From Argopecten irradians (lineage: Eukaryota; Mollusca; Bivalvia; Pectinida; Pectinidae): DNA of 64,000 nt. The translations under genes and the position numbers were made by a program. The stretch is taken from contig NC_091142.1 of the NCBI RefSeq assembly GCF_041381155.1, positions 36,505,604 through 36,569,603 on the forward strand, given 5' to 3'. A model generated the notes under the pieces. It was given only the letters and a program-made list of their open reading frames with translations. It was not told where the DNA came from and searched no databases. The number at the start of each line of letters is the position of its first letter. The first letter of the stretch is position 1. This document shows positions 12,276 through 24,400 of this stretch, piece after piece.

Positions 12276-12722
12276 GTCAACAAAATATCTTATAACTAAA
12301 TTCCTAATTAAAGCTTTCCTCAAATTAGTTTTAAAAGTTAGGCCTAAATGTTTACCCAATAAAAGTAAATCCTTCTTACTAACTTGCAAAAGAATTTCAA
12401 GGAATGGCGCTTTAACAAACTGTTATGTCTCAATCTCTTTTCTCTTAACTCTCTTTCTTTGTCTATTTCTTTTTCTCTTAACTCCTTTTCTATTTCTCTT
12501 TCTCTCATTTCTTTCTCTATTTGTTTCATTTTCATTTCATGTTCAAGTTCCATTTGTCTAATTTGGATTTCTAAGTGACTGTTTCCTCTATACTATCTAA
12601 TACACTAGAGTCAAACTTGCCATTGTAAACAAAATATCTTATAATCACATTCCTAATTTCAGTTTTCCTCAAATTTGTTTTGATACTTAGGCCTAAATGT
12701 TTACCCAATAAAAGCCGGGATC
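12187..12722. repeat. tandem duplication of the gag start region
   Basis: Plus-strand 12187-12370 is repeated at about 12534-12718. Both copies share TTTCATGTTCAAGTTCCATT, the stretch around CTATACTATCTAAT, the gag start context (CCATTGT on the plus strand) and AGGCCTAAATGTTTACCC. The offset is about 347 bp. The outer copy places a second, broken charged coiled-coil start upstream of gag. Confidence 0.75.
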
Positions 12723-13029
12723 TAGGGGGTCCACGTGCAAATGTTATGACTATTTTTCAATTTGTAGTGAAATTCGAGATGGCAGCCATCTTGATGACGT
12801 CATAACCGGAAGTTCATCCAAGTTTATACAATGTTACCTCTCGATTTCGTTATCAGTGGGTCATAAGGCTTCAGAAAAACATTGGTTCGTTAAGTTGGGG
12901 GGGGGGGGGGTGCACATGCCCCCCTAGATTTCGGCCTATTGGTTTCAAATGTAAACTCAAAGTTTGTACACAAATTTTGAAAATTTCTTAATTGATTTTT
13001 TAAAGTTATATGTCACTAATAAAATATCG

Positions 13030-13050
13030 ATCTCGGACAAGAGCCCCCAA
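13030..13050 (-). other. primer-binding-site-like segment
   Basis: Read on the minus strand, this segment starts TTGGGGGCTC and continues GTCCGAGAT. It lies two bases inside the LTR terminus at 13053. It resembles the proline-tRNA type of primer binding site known from retroviruses and LTR elements, with a two-base insertion. The placement is right for the 5' LTR junction of the minus-strand element. The assignment rests on memory of the tRNA 3' end. Confidence 0.5.
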
Positions 13051-13052
13051 TC

Positions 13053-13320
13053 TGTTAAGACCAAGAATAACAGAAATGAGAAACCAGTAGCTATATTCAA
13101 AACACAATTTAATTATATATACAATATTATACAGAAATGGTTTACAATTTTTAAAAGTAATTGGTGGTGGTACAAGAGTAATACGAGAACTTCTTTTCTC
13201 ACTCACGATCTTAATCAATATCCATCCAGCCAAAAACAGTGTTCTACCAAACTGAAGTATTGTTGCTGCATAAATACAGATGTGTCTTGTAGATTTCCTA
13301 AGTCATCTGCTGACTATGGT
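13053..13320 (-). mobile_element. probable 5' LTR remnant, divergent from the 3' LTR
   Basis: TGTTAAGACCAAGAATAACA at 13053-13072 matches the outer end of the 7.4-kb LTR at 19 of 20 positions and sits next to a primer-binding-site-like segment. Beyond that the sequence does not resemble the 7442-8045 LTR. It may belong to a related element with conserved termini. The far end is not defined. Confidence 0.4.
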
Positions 13321-13329
13321 TAGGTATGT

Positions 13330-15240
13330 TAATATGATAACTATTCATTACAGGGCACATCTTATCTTTGAGGGTACATATATAATTGATTTAATAGTAG
13401 AGTTGAATCAATGCTGTCTATTAACATATTTCCATATACTCCACCCAATATATTTTTTAAAACAAACATACTTTTTCAAGTATAACTATAACTCAGATAA
13501 TTGTACTTACATCAAATATACCAAACAGCTATTACTTTATTTATGTAATGATGTAGAGTTGAATCCAGGACCTCATTGTAATCTTGAAATCTCTCATTTA
13601 AATGTTAGGTCACTCAGAAATAAAATTGATATGATTGAATCAGAACTTTATGATAAAGATATATTATGCTTGACTGAAACTCATTTCACACCAAATATCC
13701 CAAACTCTGACATAAACATAAATTCATTTTCTAATAATATCCATAGGGTAGATAGAAAGACTGGGCTAGGAGATGGAATAATCATATATTGTAAAAATAC
13801 TTTAAAACACTTAAAGAAGAGAGGACTTGGAAACATGAGGATCTGGAGCTCATCTGGTTGGATATTTTCATCAATAATAAAAAAAATATTATTAGGATGT
13901 ATTTACAGACCGGAATCAAATGTTTGACTGTTGGAATAAGCTTGATATAGTTCTTGAGGAGGTTTATAACAAAAATACAGGTACTGATATCATTATAACT
14001 GATATAAATGTAAACATGTTAAATATTCCCGACAACCACTATTTAAGCAGACTATTGACAAAATTTAATCTCACCAGTATAATCAATGAACCTACAAGAG
14101 TAACTGATACTACTTCCACTGCTATTGATATACCTTTTGCTAATAGCATTAATCTAATTAGAAATACTTTAGTGAGTAAACCAATATGCAGTGATCAATC
14201 AGTTATCCATTTTACTTGTTCCTACTCTGTATTCAAATAAAATCTTACAAGAAAACTATCTTTCTCTACGATAATGCAACTTCATACAGATGAATTCAAA
14301 TATCAATAATGTAAACTGGGATGTAATTACACAAAACCTTTACACTAATTAATTCAATAAGCTTTTAACTGATACTATAAATGAATAAATAGATCTGTTT
14401 ATTCCATCTAAAACTATTACTGTACACCCAAATGATAAACCTTGGATGACCAATAATAAAAGAAAACAAATTAGAAAAAGAAACAGATTACATACAAGAG
14501 CCAGAAATACTAACTTACAGACTGACTGGGCAAACTTTAGGCAAAGTAGAAATGAAGTCATAGATTTAATTCGAACTGAAAAAAATAAAACCATTTCAAT
14601 AAACTAAAAAAAATCCCTTCAAGATCAGTTAATTCCTTTAAATAAATGGTGGAAAATTGCCAAATCGGTTATGAACTCGAGTAATGTATCACATTCTTTG
14701 CCTCCACTATTTGAAAATAATTGCTATATACATCACCCTTTGGATAAAGCAGAGTGTCTTAATAACTATTTCAGTTCAATATCTACTTCATCTGCTAATT
14801 TAGATCCATTACCACCTTTGGAAAATACCTTCCCCTTTAGATTAGATAACATTGTTATTTTAGAACAGGATATTAAAGATCAACTTGACTTACTTAATAA
14901 AAAAATCCTCCTGGTCCAGACAACATGATACCAAAAATTATTAAAACACCTAACTCCTTCTCTTATACACCCTCTTACTCTGCTGTGTAATAAAACTTTA
15001 GAAACTGGAGTTATTCCATTATCTTGGAAAACAGCTAATATCAATGCAATTTATAAAGGAAAAGGGCTTGAGAGTAATGCTTCAAATTATAGACCAATAT
15101 CTGTAACACCATGCTTTAGTAAAATAATAGAAAAAGTAATTTTTAAATATATGTTTAACTATATGAAAGAGTGTGATGTTATAACAAAGCACTAATCAGG
15201 ATTTTTGCCTAAAGACTAGTACAGTTAACCAGTTTACTAG
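13330..15240 (+). pseudogene. broken non-LTR retrotransposon (CR1/L2-like LINE)
   Basis: The N-terminal part carries a 2A-like motif (13550-13573). An AP-endonuclease domain follows, with ISHLNVRSLRNKID, ILCLTETHF and, after a frameshift near 13915, a degenerate form of the usual GDFN box (TDIN). The reverse transcriptase part begins near 14900 (PPGPDNM). It continues in shifted frames with GVIPLSWKTANINAIYKGK and NYRPISVTPCFSKIIEKV, then ends near 15240 before the catalytic YADD-type box. Stops, frameshifts and the missing 3' half show a dead copy. CR1/L2 is inferred from the endonuclease-RT arrangement; the clade is uncertain. Confidence 0.8.
13550..13573 (+). other. 2A-like ribosome-skipping motif in LINE ORF
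   Basis: The frame encodes DVELNPGP, preceded by LLLYLCN. This fits the 2A consensus D-V/I-E-x-N-P-G-P, at which ribosomes skip one peptide bond. It sits about 12 residues ahead of the endonuclease start. 2A-like motifs at the N-terminus of non-LTR elements have been described in sea urchin and other marine animals. The usual glycine before DVE is asparagine here, which may weaken activity. Confidence 0.8.
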
Positions 15241-16228
15241 ATATTTATAATATATGGATGTAAATTTTGCAATAATGATATTAAGAAAGGTATTTTAGAA
15301 TGCGTGATTGAATATACGTGTATACGCCATACTAAAAGATTTGATTTCTGATAAACATATTTTATATACATGTATCATAGCCCTTTGCATATATAAGCAA
15401 ATAATAACAAGTAACAAGTGCCCATATCTAATTACTTGATAGTCAAAATACTATATAGCAGTGCAATTAAACATCTAAACTATTGTATATGTTAATATTT
15501 ATTTCTAATTTACTCTAAACTATCCTGGCTGGATGGATACTGAATACTGTTTATCGAATATTGAGAATCTTCGATACTATAATAATTATCTAATTGAATA
15601 ATCAAACTATGTACATATTAGAACCATAAATGTTGGTTAACTCCAATTGTATAAAAAAAAATTGCATTCGATTTCCTACCAAATTTTTTTTTCATATTCA
15701 ACTGAAGACAAAATGTTCATTTGTTGTCAGACTCTCATACATATTCCAAGGGGATGGGTCATTGTGCATAAGCACAGGGACTTTTTGGCCTAATATCTCA
15801 TGGTGTGTATGTATGTTAGTCTGTAATAAATGAGCATGATTCTTATCCCTATCCAAAAACTACAATCATTAGGAATATGAAATCCAAATAACTAAACTTG
15901 TTCTAAAATATTTTCTATTAAAAATAAAATTGGAGTTATCCCCCTTTAATCAAGTAAATTATTAAAATATATTATCACTATAACTGTAACTAATTCAATT
16001 TATTTGTATATATAAATATATGTATTAATGAATTGCAGAATGAATTTATGTTTATACTTTAAAATATGATCTGGAGAGGACTTAAATAGGCGTAGTCTGA
16101 TGTCCAATCCTATTGAAGTACATAATATCAATAAAAATATTGTTGAAATTAAAAAAAGATACGAGAATTTAAATTGTTACTTATCTGTATGCAAATGTCC
16201 TGGTATAATCCTTAATCCTTCCAGGTTA
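15241..16228. other. AT-rich stretch without gene
   Basis: Very AT-rich sequence lies between the truncated LINE and the LTR fragment. No domain, tRNA or terminal repeat is recognisable. Confidence 0.5.
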
Positions 16229-16751
16229 CTAATTAACAATGTTCACAATTCCACGAGGAAAAATCAATGTCCACAGATAATTTGTAAAGTTCCAGGCAAT
16301 ATGAATAAATCCACACATTGGGTTGCAATATGAAAATGTCACCATAGCTCTCCAAATAGAATCTAATATGGCACTGTACAATTATTGATATGTCTCATTA
16401 CAGGTCTCATTACAGTTCTCATTACAGTTCTGATAAGCCTTGGACAGCTGGAGTATATATAGCTAAACCCTAATTCAAGAATATTGGAGAACCTTCTACT
16501 TCTAGAAATATCTAACTAAAAACATTAAACAAATAAACACACAGAACTTTCTGGAAATGGATCATTCTATAGATCCCTACTTATAATCAACATATTTACA
16601 AACATGAATGTTTACACATGATATTATTCTAGAACGTTCTATACGAGTAACCTAAATTAATGATATGACCTAGGCTGCATTGATAATAAAGCTATAGGAG
16701 TTATCTCCCTTATCTAAAAAACTACATGTATTTTAGTGTCGTACATAACAA
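16229..16751 (-). mobile_element. truncated LTR related to 7442-8045
   Basis: The segment aligns with the 3' LTR from AACAATGTTCACAA through the stretch after CTTGGACAG and the shared block ACATGTATTTTAGTGTCGTAC, ending CATAACA. It lacks the outermost 15 bases or so of the internal end and the 90-bp internal duplication. The base run ACAT follows it directly and also precedes the LTR at 7442. It could be a solo LTR fragment or the displaced partner LTR of a disrupted insertion. Confidence 0.75.
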
Positions 16752-18465
16752 CATACATGTAACTGCAATTACCTACATAACAAAGAATTTCACGTCAAAA
16801 TGAATTCCGAAATTCCAGCAGAGTCCGCCTTTTTTGTCCCGCCGTCATCGTAATTCTGACGTCACGTCATTTTTCCTAATGTCATTTTATTGTTTCTTTT
16901 TGATGTCACATTGGATTTTCAGCAAATGAAATCGCTCCAGGTCATATTACACTAGTGACATATGCAAAAATATAAGACGGACGAAATCACTGGATATCAG
17001 GCCCCAGTACTCGACCATGGGCCATACTTTGTCGTCCGGAATAAAGTACTGAAACAAAAAAACTCCGTGTTTGACTCTACACATCAACACAACGTTACAA
17101 CAACAACACAAAACACCAACTTTAAAGAGGTCACACAGAATATAAAGAATAGAATTCCTTCACATGGGATAGCACTCATACTAGTATCCTTATAGGATGG
17201 GATTAAAAAAATTGTACAAATGATTGGGGCTGACTCCCTGGGGGCCTGAGAGGTAGGGCCAAAAGTGTCAATTTCCACATCTCTGAAACTCAGGCATGTG
17301 ATAGCATTCATAATGCAATGGTAGCATGCATCATTATAGGGTAGGAAAGAAAATTAAATCGAATAGAACTTTGTTATTGATGTAAATAATTGTAGATACA
17401 GGATGAAGTGACTGAAATCATTCAACATCTTAATCACCTGATAAAAAAAACCAGTTTATAATTGTTGAAATAATCAGATTGATAAGAAGATAATTGAAGA
17501 AGCTCAGTCAGACCTGATTTTTTTAACACATATGTACCTAACCATCCATTTCTTTAGCAAATACCAACACACCACTTACAATAACAAAATATTTTAGTGA
17601 AACATAAAAACAAAATGTTAAAGTTTATAAAAAACGTTAAATCATCCTATATACAACTTTAAGGTGTGGATGGTATATCAACATATAATATCAATTTTCT
17701 CCGATAATTTCTTTGTCAACAGTTTTCTTTGACAATAGACATTCACATTTTTATCCTTTTCCTATACATGTATTTACATTTATGTTATGTACGGTTTATA
17801 CAGTATTGCCAATAGTTTTTTCGGGAGTGATATTGTCGTATTTCTTGGATATATATACATTAATTCTGATCCATGATGAATAAGTAATGCTTTATTTTTT
17901 TTATTTTTTTTTTCATGTGAAGCTGACATTTTTAATCCACAAGAATAACCGAATAAGTTGTTGTCTTACTTTCACTTTAAACTTTCATGATCAATTATTT
18001 ATCTAAAATAATATCACGTTTTCTTTTCAAATATTGTCCAGGACAGTCTGTACAATTTCGATAAGAATAAAACTATGACTAATTGCAGATAACTGATTTC
18101 AATATCAATAATATATCAAAGTAAAAGTGACAACTCTCTGGTTGTTTTTTGATAAATAATAATCTGGTCCCAGATATTATTTTTTTCTTCAATAAAAATA
18201 TCTATAAAAAATTCATATATCATTTATAAACAACGTTAAAAAAAAATCTTGGGGAATATTTATGCTATACAATACATGAACAAAGGGTTCCCCCCCCCCC
18301 CCCGATAGTAGGTTTCCTTACAGCCTGTTACTTTCACGGGAATACAGCTACAACAACACTCAACCACCTGTTCGTCACCACTGCTTCGCCGAGACAAACC
18401 CAAATTAAGACAAAGACTGGACTGTAAGCCGATAGTCCCTAAACCTTAACATTACTACCATTGTC
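16752..18465. other. stretch without gene
   Basis: No recognisable exon is present. A poly-C run of about 15 lies near 18293-18303, and the rest is AT-rich. The last 130 bases lead into the 45-bp minisatellite. Confidence 0.5.
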
Positions 18466-21400
18466 TGTCAGTTGTCTCCCCTTATCCCTTTCCATAACTA
18501 TGTTCTTGTCTGTCAGTTGTATCCTCTTACCCTTTACATAACTACTGTTTGTCTGTCAGTTGTCCCCCCTTACCCTTTACATAACTAGCGTTGTTGTCTG
18601 TCAGTTGTCTCCCCTTACCCATTTACATAGCTACTGTTGTTAATCTGTCAGTTGTCTCCCCTTACCCTTTACATAACTAGTGTTGTTATCTGTCAGTTGT
18701 CTCCCCCTTACCCTTTACATAACTAGTTGTTATCTGTCAGTTGTCTCCCCTTACCCTTTACATAACTACTGTTGTTATCTGTCAGTTGTCTCCCTTACCC
18801 TTTACATAACTACTGTTGTTGTCTGTCAGTTGTCTCCCCTTACCCTTTACATAACTACTGTTATCTGTCAGTTGTCTCCCCTTACCCTTTACATAACTAC
18901 TGTTGTTGTCTGTCAGTTGTCTCCCCTTACCCTTTACATAACTACTGTTGTTGTCTGTCAGTTGTCTCCCCTTACCCTTTACATAACTACTGTTGTTGTC
19001 TGTCAGTTGTCTCCCCTTACCCTTTACATAACTACTGTTGTTGTCTGTCAGTTGTCTCCCCTTACCCTTTACATAACTACTGTTGTTGTCTGTCAGTTGT
19101 CTCCCCTTACCCTTTTACATAACTACTGTTGTCTGTCTGTCCAGTTATCTCCCTTACCTTTACATAACTATGTTGTTGTCTGTCAGTTGTCTCCCCTTAC
19201 CTTTACATAACTACTGTTGTTGTCTGTCAGTTGTCTCCCCTTACTTTACATAACTATGTTGTTATTGTCTGTTCCTCCCCTTACCCTTTACATAACTACT
19301 GTTGTTGTCTGTCAGTTTGTCTCCCCTTACCCTAATAACTAATGTTGTAGTCTGTCAGTTGTATCCCCTTACCCTTTAAATAACTTCTGTTGTTATCTGT
19401 CAGTTGTTTCCCCTTACCCTTTACATAACTACTGTTGTTATCTGTTAGTTGTCTCCCCTTACCCTTTACATAACTACTGTTGTTGTCTGTCAGTTTTCTC
19501 CCCTTACCCTTTACATAACTACTGTTGTTGTCTGTCAGTTGTCTCCCCTTACCCTTTACATAACTACTATGTTGTTGTCTGTCAGTTGTCTCCCCTTACC
19601 CTTTACATAACTACTGTTGTTGTCTGTCAGTTGTCTCCCCTTACCCTTTACATAACTACTGTTGTTGTCTGTCAGTTGTCTCCCCTTACCCTTTACATAA
19701 CTACTGTTGTTGTCTGTCAGTTGTCTCCCCTTACCCTTTACATAACTACTGTTGTTGTCTGTCAGTTGTCTCCCCTTACCCTTTACATAACTACTGTTGT
19801 TGTCTGTCAGTTGTCTCCCCTTACCCTTTACATAACTACTGTTGTTGTCTGTCAGTTGTCTCCCCTTACCCTTTACCATAACTACTGTTGTTATCTGTTA
19901 GTTCTCTTACCCTTTTCTTACTGGTGTTATCCAGTTTTCTCGCCTTACCCTTTACATAACTATTCTTGTTGTCTCCCCCTTACCATTAACATAAACTACT
20001 TATCTATCTGTTGTCTCCCCTTACCCTTTTCATAACTACTGTTGTCTGTCAGTTGTCTCCCCTTACCCTTTACATAACTACTGTTGTTGTCTGTCAGTTG
20101 TCTCCCCTTACCCTTTACATAACTACTGTTGTTATCTGTCAGTTGTCTCCCCTTACCCTTTACATAACTATGTTTCTGTCAGTTGTCTCCCCTTACCCTT
20201 TACATAACTACTGTTGTTGTCTGTCAGTTGTCTCCCCTTACCCTTTACATAACTACTTGTTGTGTTATCTGTCAGTTGTCTCCCCTTACCCTTTACATAA
20301 CTACTGTTGTTGTCTGTCAGTTGTCTCCCCTTACCCTTTACATAACTACTGTTGTTGTCTGTCAGTTGTCTCCCCTTACCCTTTACATAACTTCTGTTGT
20401 TGTCTGTCAGTTGTCTCCCCTTACCCTTTACATAACTACTGTTGTTGTCTGTCAGTTGTCTCCCCTTACCCTTTACATAACTACTGTTGTTGTCTGTCAG
20501 TTGTCTCCCCTTACCCTTTACATAACTACTGTTGTTGTCTGTCAGTTGTCTCCCCTTACCTTTTACATAACTACTGTTGTTGTCTGTCAGTTGTCTCCCC
20601 TTACCCTTTACATAACTACCGTTGTTGTCTGTCAGTTGTCTCCCATTACCCTTTACATAACTACTGTTGTCTGTCAGTTGTATCCCCTTACCCTTTACAT
20701 AACTACTGTTGTTGTCTGTCAGTTGTCTCCCCTTACCCTTTACATAACTACTGTTGTCTGTCAGTTGTATCCCCTTACCCTTTACATAGCTACTGTTGTT
20801 GTCTGTCAGTTGTCTCCCCTTACCCTTTACATAACTACTGTTGTCTGTCAGTTGTATCCCCTTACCCTTTACATAGCTACTGTTGTTGTCTGTCAGTTGT
20901 CTCCCCTTACCCTTTACATAACTACTGTTGTTGTCTGTCAGTTGTCTCCCCTTACCCTTTACATAACTACTGTTGTTGTCTGTCAGTTGTCTCCCCTTAC
21001 CCTTTACATAACTACTGTTGTTGTCTGTCAGTTGTCTCCCCTTACCCTTTACATAACTACTGTTGTTGTCTGTCAGTTGTCTCCCCTTACCCTTTACATA
21101 ACTACTGTTGTTGTCTGTCAGTTGTCTCCCCTTACCCTTTACATAACTACTGTTGTTGTCTGTCAGTTGTCTCCCCTTACCCTTTACATAACTACTGTTG
21201 TTGTCTGTCAGTTGTATCCCCTTACCCTTTACATAACTACTGTTGTTGTCTGTCAGTTGTCTCCCCTTACCCTTTACATAACTACTGTTGTTGTCTGTCA
21301 GTTGTCTCCCCTTACCCTTTACATAACTACTGTTGTTGTCTGTCAGTTGTCTCCCCTTTACCTTTTACATAACTACTGTTGTTGTCTGTCAGTTGTCTCC

Positions 21401-24400
21401 CCTTACCCTTTATATAACTAGTGTTACATGTCTGTCATTGTCTCCCCTTACCCTTTACATAACTACTGTTGTTGTCTGTCAGTTTTCTCCCCTTACCCTT
21501 TTCATAACTACTGTTGTTGTCTGTCAGTTGTCTCTCCTTACCCTTTACATAACTACTGTTGTTGTCTGTCAGTTGTCTCCCCTTACCCTTTACATAACTA
21601 CTGTTATTGTCTGTCAGTTGTCTTTTCTCCCCTTACCCTTTACATAACTACTGTTGTTGTCTGTCAGTTGTCTCCCCTTACCCTTTACATAACTACTGTT
21701 GTTGTCTGTCAGTTGTCTCCCCTTACCCTTTACATAACTACTGTTGTTGTCTGTCAGTTGTCTCCCCTTACCCTTTACATAAACTACTGTTGTTGTCTGT
21801 CAGTTGTCTCTCCCCTTACCCTTTACATAACTACTGTTGTTGTCTGTCAGTTGTCTCCCCTTACCCTTTACATAACTACTGTTGTTGTCTGTCAGTTGTC
21901 TCCCCTTACCCTTTACATAACTACTGTTGTTATCTGTCAGTTGTCTCCCCTTACCCTTTACATAACTACTGTTGTTGTCTGTCAGTTGTCTCCCCTTACC
22001 CTTTACATAACTACTGTTGTTGTCTGTCAGTTGTCTCCCCTTACCCTTTACATAACTACTGTTGTTGTCTGTCAGTTGTCTCCCCTTACCCTTTACATAA
22101 CTACTGTTGTTGTCTGTCAGTTGTCTCCCCTTACCCTTTACATAACTACTGTTGTTGTCTGTCAGTTGTCTCCCCTTACCCTTTACATAACTACTGTTGT
22201 TGTCTGTCAGTTGTCTCCCCTTACCCTTTACATAACTACTGTTGTTGTCTGTCAGTTGTCTCCCCTTACCCTTTACATAACTAACTCTGTCAGTTGTTGT
22301 CTGTCAAGTTGTCTCCCCTTACCCTTTACATAACTACTGTTGTTGTCTGTCAGTTGTCTCCCCTTACCCTTTACATAACTACTGTTGTTGTCTGTCAGTT
22401 GTCTCCCCTTACCCTTTACATAACTACTGTTGTTGTCTGTCAGTTGTCTCCCCTTACCCTTTACATAACTACTGTTGTTGTCTGTCAGTTGTCTCCCCTT
22501 ACCCTTTACATAACTACTGTTGTTGTCTGTCAGTTGTCTCCCTTACCCTTTACATAACTACTGTTGTTGTCTGTCAGTTGTCTCCCCTTACCCTTTACAT
22601 AACTACTGTTGTTGTCTGTCAGTTGTCTCCCCTTACCCTTTACATAACTACTGTTGTTGTCTGTCAGTTGTCTCCCCTTACCCTTTACATAACTACTGTT
22701 GTTGTCTGTCAGTTGTCTCCCCTTACCCTTTACATAACTACTGTTGTTGTCTGTCAGTTGTCTCCCCTTACCCTTTACATAACTACTGTTGTTATCTGTC
22801 AGTTGTCTCCCCTTACCCTTTACATACTAGTGTTATCTGTCAGTTGTCTCCCCTTACCTTTACATAACTACTGTTGTTGTCTGTCAGTTGTCTCCCCTTA
22901 CCCTTTACATAACTACTGTTGTTATCTGTCAGTTGTCTCCCCTTACCCTTTACATAACTACTGTTGTTGTCTGTCAGTTGTCTCCCCTTACCCTTTACAT
23001 AACTACTGTTGTCTGTCAGTTGTCTCCCCTTACCCTTTACATAACTACTGTTGTTGTCTGTCAGTTGTCTCCCTTACCCTTTACATAACTACTGTTGTTG
23101 TCTATCAGTCAGTTGTCTCCCCTTAACCTTTACATAACTACTGTTGTTGTCTGTCAGTTGTCTCCCCTTACCCTTTACATAACTACTGTTGTTATCTGTC
23201 AGTTGTCTCCCCTTACCCTTTACATAACTACTGTTGTTGTCTGTCAGTTGTCTCCCCTTACCCTTTACATAACTACTGTTGTTGTCTGTCAGTTGTCTCC
23301 CCTTACCCTTTACATAACTACTGTTGTTATCTGTCAGTTGTCTCCCCTTACCCTTTACATAACTACTGTTGTTGTCTGTCAGTTGTCTCCCCTTACCCTT
23401 TACATAACTACTGTTGTTGTCTGTCAGTTGTCTCCCCTTACCCTTTACATAACTACTGTTGTTGTCTGTCAGTTGTCTCCCCTTACCCTTTACATAACTA
23501 CTGTTGTTGTCTGTCAGTTGTCTCCCCCTTACCCTTTACATAACTACTGTTGTTGTCTGTCAGTTGTCTCCCCTTACCCTTTACATAACTACTGTTGTTG
23601 TCTGTCAGTTGTCTCCCCTTACCCTTTACATAACTACTGTTGTTGTCTGTCAGTTGTCTCCCCTTACCCTTTACATACTACTGTTGTTGTCTAGTTGCCT
23701 ACCTTTAAGCTATGTTGTTGTCTGTCAGTTGTCTCCCCTTACCCTTTACATAACTATGTTGTTGTCTGTCAGTTGTCTCCCCTTACCCTTTACATAACTA
23801 CTGTTGTTGTCTGTCAGTTGTCTCTTACCCTTTACGTGTTTCCCTGTCTCCCTTACCTTTAATAACTACTGTGTTGTCTGTCAGTTGTCTCCCCTTACCC
23901 TTTACATAACTAGTGTTGTCTGTCAGTTGTCTCCCCTTACCCTTTACATAACTATGTTGTTATCTGTCAGTTGTCTCCCCTTACCCTTTACATAACTAGT
24001 GTTTGTCAGTTGTCTCCCCTTACCCTTTAATAACTAGTGTTCTGTCATGTTCTTACCCTTTCATAACTACTGTTGTTGTCTGTCAGTTGTCTCCCCTTAC
24101 CCTTTACATAACTACTGTTGTTGTCTGTCAGTTGTCTCCCCTTACCCTTTACATAACTAGTGTTGTCTGTCAGTTGTCTCCCCTTACCCTTTACATAACT
24201 ACTGTTGTTGTCTGTCAGTTGTCTCCCCTTACCCTTTACATAACTACTGTTGTTGTCTGTCAGTTCTCTCCCCTTACCCTTTACATAACTAGTTGTTGTC
24301 TGTCAGTTGTCTCCCCTTACCCTTTACATAACTACTGTTGTTGTCTGTCAGTTGTCTCCCCTTACCCTTTACATAACTACTGTTGTTGTCTGTCAGTTGT

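Larger units (their letters stand above)
7442..13330 (-). mobile_element. degenerate Ty3/gypsy LTR retrotransposon (Gmr1-like order)
   Basis: The minus strand reads in order: LTR end and primer-binding-site-like segment (about 13.05 kb), gag, CCHC zinc knuckle, protease, integrase, reverse transcriptase, RNase H, then a 3' LTR (7442-8045). Integrase precedes reverse transcriptase, unlike ordinary gypsy elements. This order is known for the Gmr1-like group. Several frameshifts and stops separate the domains, so this copy cannot make an intact polyprotein. The two LTR ends agree only over the terminal 20 bp or so, which suggests a mosaic or rearranged 5' end. The right-hand limit is uncertain because a LINE begins soon after 13.3 kb. 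Confidence 0.85.

Noticed and set aside
12897..12912. G-run as a regulatory G-quadruplex
   Set aside because: It is a single homopolymer run in element leader sequence, prone to sequencing error, and lacks the spaced G-tracts expected of a designed motif.
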